Assembly: GCA_020350845.1 (NCBI GenBank)
Contig: CP070725.1
Coordinates: forward strand, 482,087-510,129
Length of the DNA: 28,043 nt
Direction: 5' to 3'
Origin: Candidatus Bipolaricaulota bacterium
GTDB taxonomy: Bacteria; Bipolaricaulota; Bipolaricaulia; UBA7950; UBA9294
Below, piece after piece: positions 24,506 to 28,043 of this stretch (positions are counted from its first letter, which is position 1; each line of letters begins with the position of its first letter). Both the position numbers and the translations under genes were made by a program. The notes beneath the pieces were generated by a model. The model searched no databases and was not told where the DNA came from. It worked only from the letters and a program-made list of their open reading frames with translations.

Positions 24506-27312
24506 CCGGCGCGGACTTCGAGCGAGCGAGGAGGAAGGCCGATTGGAACAGGATCGTCGCGTTCTTCACCGGTCGCCCTTCGCTCCTCCTGCCGTTCGAT
24601 CTCGTGCGCAGCCAGATCGAGGTCAAGTCCATCGCCTACGCGGGAACTCGTGAGATCGAGATCGACAAGGTCATCGGAAGCGTCAACCGCTATCACGACT
24701 TCGATCGCGAGTTCCTGCCGCGATCGCGAGACACGGGAGAACGCTGGAAGAGCGTTCGTCAGGCGTTCGACAGCCCCGCGGGCTTCCCTCCGATCAAGGT
24801 CTACCAGGTGGGCTCGGCGTACTTCGTCGTCGACGGGAATCACAGGCTCTCGGTCGCGCGCCGGCTGGGGATGAAGCGCATCGAGGCCGAGGTCACCGAA
24901 TTCAGGCCCAACGTTCCGATCGATGAGAACACGGACATCCCCGCGCTGATCGTCAAGGCGGAGTACAGCGACTTCCTCAAGCGAACCCGGCTCGATGAGC
25001 TGCGGCCCGAGCAGTGGATCGAGTTCACTCGCCCCGGGCGCTACGCCACCCTTCTCGAGCACATCGAGAAGCGGCGCTACTTCCTCGGCCTGGAGGCGAG
25101 CCAGGCGGTTCCCTATGAGGACGCCGTGGTGTCATGGTACGACGGCCTCTACCGGCCGTTGATCGAGCTCCTTCACCAGGAGGGGCTGCTGGAGCGCTTT
25201 CCGAAGCGCACGGAGGCGGACCTCTACGTCTGGATCACAGAACACCTCTACTTCCTCCGCGAGCAATGGGGCGACGAGGTGGGACTCGACACGGCGACTC
25301 GGGACTTCGTCACGGGGAAGGTCTCCGGCGAGCCGCGACGGCGCCGAACGGGACGAAGACGGTCATCCCCTGCCGAAGACGAGGCTTCCGCATTGCGCTT
25401 CCTCGCAGACCATCTCGCCTGGATGAGTCGCCGCGGGATCGGTGTGGATGCGCCCTATCACGTCCCCGCTCGCTGGATCGAACCAGGTGCGGAGACGACG
25501 CCGAGCCCATCCGTGGAGACGACGGCACCGGAGTTCTGGCGGGCGTCCGTCGACCGCATTCTCGACGCCACGCCGCGACCGCTCCTCGAAGGAAACCGAG
25601 GGGAATGGACGCGGCGCGCTGTCGTCTACAACCTCTTCGTGCGCCTGTCGTGCGCCTACGACCACGACGGCGACGGCGAGCTGACTGTCCTGAATGCGAG
25701 CGGGATGCGGGAGACGGGGACGTTCATCAAGGCCGTCGCGATGCTCCCGTACCTACGAGATCTCGGCTGCAATGCCGTCCACCTCCTGCCGATCTGCCGC
25801 ATCGGCCAGGACGGCCGCAAGGGCGCGCTGGGTTCGCCCTACGCGATCGCCGATCCGTATCAGCTCGATGAGACCCTCTCCGAGCCCCTGATCGGACTGG
25901 GACCAGACGCGGAGTTCGCTGCGTTCGTAGAGGCCGCCCATCGTCTGGGGATCCGCGTCGTTCTCGAGTTCGTCTTCCGCACCGCCGCGAAGGACAGCGT
26001 GTGGGTCGCGCAGCACCCGGAGTGGTTCTACTGGATTCGCGAAGCCGTCCCGGATTGCGGCCCAGGTGTGCGCGGCGATTGCTACGGAAGCCCCGCGTTC
26101 TCGGCGCGTGAGCTGAGGACCGTCCGGCGTGCGGTGGAGCGCGGCGACTTCGAGGCGCTGATCCCGCCGCCGGCGCCCTACCGCGACCTGTTTGCGCCTC
26201 CGCCGCTGCCGGAGCGGGTGACCTACGTGAAGGGCTCGGCACGCGGAGCGGGAAAGGGTGGCGACATCATCCGGATCCCCGGGGAGTTCGAGGACTGGCC
26301 ACCCGACGATCCCCAGCCTCCATGGGGCGATGTCACCTACCTCCGCCTCTACGATGCCCAGGACTTCAACTACATCGCCTACAACACCGTGCGCATGTAC
26401 GATCGCCGTCTTGCGACTCCGGCTCACGCGGTGTCGTCGCTGTGGGATCGGATCGCGGGCATCCTCCCCTACTACCAGAACCGGTTTCACATCGATGGCG
26501 CCATGATTGACATGGGCCATGCGCTCCCGCCGTCGCTCAGAAGACGTCTTCTCGAGGGCGCGCGCGGAGTGAATCCCGGCTTCGCCTTCTGGGGAGAGGA
26601 CTTCGCCCCGAGCGAGGCGAGCCGCGCCGAGGGCTACAACGCCGCCGTCGGGAGCTTCTGGTGGACGATTCATCGCCCGCCGTCCCTCGAGGAGGCGATC
26701 GAGAAGCTCGCCGAGCAGGATCTTCCTCTGCCGTTCTTCGCCACGCCGGAGACGCACAACTCCCCACGCTGCGCCGAGAGGCCCGGAGGCATCGTGTGGG
26801 CGCTCAGCGCGTGGACCCTCGGCGCGTTCCTTCCCGCCGTTCCCGTCCTTCATTCCGGCTTCGAGCTGGGCGCGACGAGACCGGTCAACACGGGACTCGA
26901 CTTCGAAGACGCGGCGCGGGCCCGGTATCCCGAGGAGGAGCTGCCACTGTGCAACCCGTTCGCACTTCCGTGGGACGTCCCGAAGAGCCTGATCGAGCCG
27001 CTCCGCCGGATCCTAGAGATCCGCGCGTCCTTCGAAGATCTCGTGACGTCCAACGCGGCGTCGACGATCGCTGTGCCGGCGTCGGAACACGCCGTAGCCT
27101 ACATCCGCAGCGACGGATCGCGCGTCGTTCTCGTTGCTGCCAATCCCAGCGATTGCGCAGTCACCACACGGATCCGCAGCCCGGTGCTGCGCGGTCTCGA
27201 GCTTCACGATCCCCTCAGCGAGGAAGTCGTCAGCGCGCCTGCAGGCGCGCTCGCTCTCATGCTGAAGCCTTGGGGCTCGCGGGTCCTCGTCCACACCCCC
27301 GAGCGCGTCTAG
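24502..27312 (+). CDS. ParB-like domain fused to maltosyltransferase-like GH13 domain
   Basis: 936 residues in one open frame. Residues about 1-270 form a ParB/sulfiredoxin-like module with YQVGSAYFVVDGNHRLSVAR (101-120), followed by a helical region. From memory, a similar module occurs in Chloroflexota proteins next to stress-protein domains. Residues 275-295 are a basic, probably flexible linker. Residues about 345-936 resemble the Thermotoga maritima maltosyltransferase: ETGTFIKAVAMLPYLRDLG (404-422), LEFVFRTAAKDS (488-499), FYWIREAV and DGAMIDMGHALP (665-676). D670 is the expected nucleophile and E699 (WGED) the acid/base. The usual Arg two residues before the nucleophile is Met668, and the third acid position reads THN (N753). 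The GTG start overlaps the metallophosphoesterase stop. Role proposed: alpha-glucan transfer or sensing. Confidence 0.85.
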   Translation: MTGADFERARRKADWNRIVAFFTGRPSLLLPFDLVRSQIEVKSIAYAGTREIEIDKVIGSVNRYHDFDREFLPRSRDTGERWKSVRQAFDSPAGFPPIKVYQVGSAYFVVDGNHRLSVARRLGMKRIEAEVTEFRPNVPIDENTDIPALIVKAEYSDFLKRTRLDELRPEQWIEFTRPGRYATLLEHIEKRRYFLGLEASQAVPYEDAVVSWYDGLYRPLIELLHQEGLLERFPKRTEADLYVWITEHLYFLREQWGDEVGLDTATRDFVTGKVSGEPRRRRTGRRRSSPAEDEASALRFLADHLAWMSRRGIGVDAPYHVPARWIEPGAETTPSPSVETTAPEFWRASVDRILDATPRPLLEGNRGEWTRRAVVYNLFVRLSCAYDHDGDGELTVLNASGMRETGTFIKAVAMLPYLRDLGCNAVHLLPICRIGQDGRKGALGSPYAIADPYQLDETLSEPLIGLGPDAEFAAFVEAAHRLGIRVVLEFVFRTAAKDSVWVAQHPEWFYWIREAVPDCGPGVRGDCYGSPAFSARELRTVRRAVERGDFEALIPPPAPYRDLFAPPPLPERVTYVKGSARGAGKGGDIIRIPGEFEDWPPDDPQPPWGDVTYLRLYDAQDFNYIAYNTVRMYDRRLATPAHAVSSLWDRIAGILPYYQNRFHIDGAMIDMGHALPPSLRRRLLEGARGVNPGFAFWGEDFAPSEASRAEGYNAAVGSFWWTIHRPPSLEEAIEKLAEQDLPLPFFATPETHNSPRCAERPGGIVWALSAWTLGAFLPAVPVLHSGFELGATRPVNTGLDFEDAARARYPEEELPLCNPFALPWDVPKSLIEPLRRILEIRASFEDLVTSNAASTIAVPASEHAVAYIRSDGSRVVLVAANPSDCAVTTRIRSPVLRGLELHDPLSEEVVSAPAGALALMLKPWGSRVLVHTPERV

Positions 27313-27369
27313 GGACCGGGGCAAGGCCGTGAATCGCGAGTCTCGGACCCACCTGCGCCACTCTTCGCC

Positions 27370-27398
27370 TTGATCGGAAGCTTTCGTTTGGATAGCCT
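27370..27398 (+). promoter_or_regulatory. Candidate promoter and palindrome upstream of the DeoR-type gene
   Basis: In the 119-nt gap after the fusion gene, TTGATC (27370-27375), a 17-nt spacer and TAGCCT (27393-27398) form a weak promoter. A perfect 10-base palindrome CTTCCGGAAG (27397-27406) overlaps the -10 and the expected start, a fitting place for self-repression. No convincing terminator for the fusion gene is visible in this gap. Confidence 0.35.
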
Positions 27399-27431
27399 TC
27401 CGGAAGCGAGGCGGTATCGACCGAAAGACCT

Positions 27432-28043
27432 ATGCTGGTAGATGAAAGGCGTCATCTCATCGCAGAGGTGGTGATCGCGCACGGGGCTGCGACCGTGGCG
27501 GAACTGAGCGATCGGTTCGGTGTCTCCCAGGTCACCATCCGTTCCGACCTCGAAGCCCTGGAGAAGACGGGTACGGTCACGCGCAATCGAGGCGGGGCGG
27601 TGGCCAATCGTGTTGCACGTTTCACCCCCGCGTTCCAGGAGCAGTCGAGCGTGCACCGCGAGGAGAAGCGGGCGATCGCGGCAGCTGCGTCCCGACTCAT
27701 CGAGGACGGGGACTGGCTCGTCCTCGACGCGGGGAGCACGACGCTCTATCTCGCCGACCTCCTGTGCAAGCGGCATCTAACCGTCGCCGTCAACTCGGTC
27801 TACTCGCTCAACCGCCTCGTCGACGCCCCCGAGGTCGATCTCATCCTCGTGGGTGGCACGCTCTACCGCCCCGCGATGAGCTTCGGGGGGGAGCTCGGCG
27901 AGGCGTTCCTCGACCGATTCCGGTTCGACAAGGCGGTGATCGGCGTGAACGGCTTCTCCCCTCGAGGGATCTCGGTCAACAACCCATACGAGGCGGGGAT
28001 CAAGCGCAGGATGATCGAGCGGTCGGAGTGTGTCATGGTCCTC
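27432..28043 (+). CDS. DeoR-family sugar-responsive transcriptional regulator (3' end outside window)
   Basis: 204 codons are visible. The N-terminal DeoR helix-turn-helix spans about residues 5-58, with VAELSDRFGVSQVTIRSDLE and the closing VTRNRGGAV. The C-terminal sugar-phosphate sensor domain starts near EKRAIAAAASRLIEDGD (78-94) and shows the DAGSTT phosphate loop (99-104) and LILVGGTLYRPAMS. Regulators of this family usually repress sugar catabolic genes and release DNA when bound to a phosphorylated sugar. The start ATG 27432 has only a weak GAAAG ribosome binding site. The gene probably controls a sugar operon beyond the window edge. Confidence 0.9.
   Translation, partial: MLVDERRHLIAEVVIAHGAATVAELSDRFGVSQVTIRSDLEALEKTGTVTRNRGGAVANRVARFTPAFQEQSSVHREEKRAIAAAASRLIEDGDWLVLDAGSTTLYLADLLCKRHLTVAVNSVYSLNRLVDAPEVDLILVGGTLYRPAMSFGGELGEAFLDRFRFDKAVIGVNGFSPRGISVNNPYEAGIKRRMIERSECVMVL

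Overview
This window is GC-rich bacterial chromosomal DNA with dense, often overlapping genes, many strong Shine-Dalgarno sequences and several sigma-70-like promoters. No rRNA, tRNA, CRISPR array or phage region is visible. The solute-binding protein has a plain signal peptide rather than a lipobox, and the MalF-type permease has a large periplasmic loop. Both favour a diderm or Thermotoga-like envelope over a Firmicute. A maltosyltransferase-like domain of the Thermotoga type and a ParB-like domain resembling one I associate with Chloroflexota point to an uncultured, possibly thermophilic or anaerobic lineage. Bipolaricaulota (Acetothermia) would fit, but this is a low-confidence guess because no phylogenetic marker is present.

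Layout. Positions 1-8103 hold a mixed set of genes: a partial CDP-alcohol phosphatidyltransferase, a membrane-anchored flavodoxin-like protein, a compact REP-associated-type transposase element bounded by 29-bp inverted repeats (1117-1885), a UroD-superfamily protein, a DOMON lipoprotein, a truncated DUF1801 remnant, a TfoX-N protein, an exported protein of unknown function, two integral membrane proteins, and a MalK/UgpC-type ABC ATPase. From 8226 the region becomes a carbohydrate locus. galT and glgA are divergent. A minus-strand run then reads from 23749 down to 10853: ROK repressor, Sip1/raffinose-synthase-like GH36 protein, exported GH57 amylopullulanase-like enzyme, MalE-, MalF- and MalG-like transporter subunits, exported GH13 amylase, cytoplasmic GH13 cyclomaltodextrinase-like enzyme. 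Most junctions overlap by a few bases. The exceptions are a 95-nt gap before malE, which carries its own promoter and a dyad, and a hairpin between malE and malF.

Divergent from the ROK gene, a likely leaderless promoter with a perfect palindrome between its -35 and -10 drives a metallophosphoesterase. That gene overlaps (GTGA) a 936-residue fusion of a ParB-like domain to a maltosyltransferase-like GH13 domain. A partial DeoR-family regulator closes the window.

How it may work (inference): exported GH57 and GH13 enzymes cut starch- or glycogen-like glucans outside the cytoplasm, MalEFG with the separately encoded MalK imports the malto-oligosaccharides, and the cytoplasmic GH13 enzyme processes them. 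GlgA builds glycogen, and GalT plus the GH36-like protein suggest that galactosides are also used. ROK and DeoR are the likely sugar-responsive regulators. The ParB-maltosyltransferase fusion, with substitutions at two conserved GH13 positions, is the most unusual object here.
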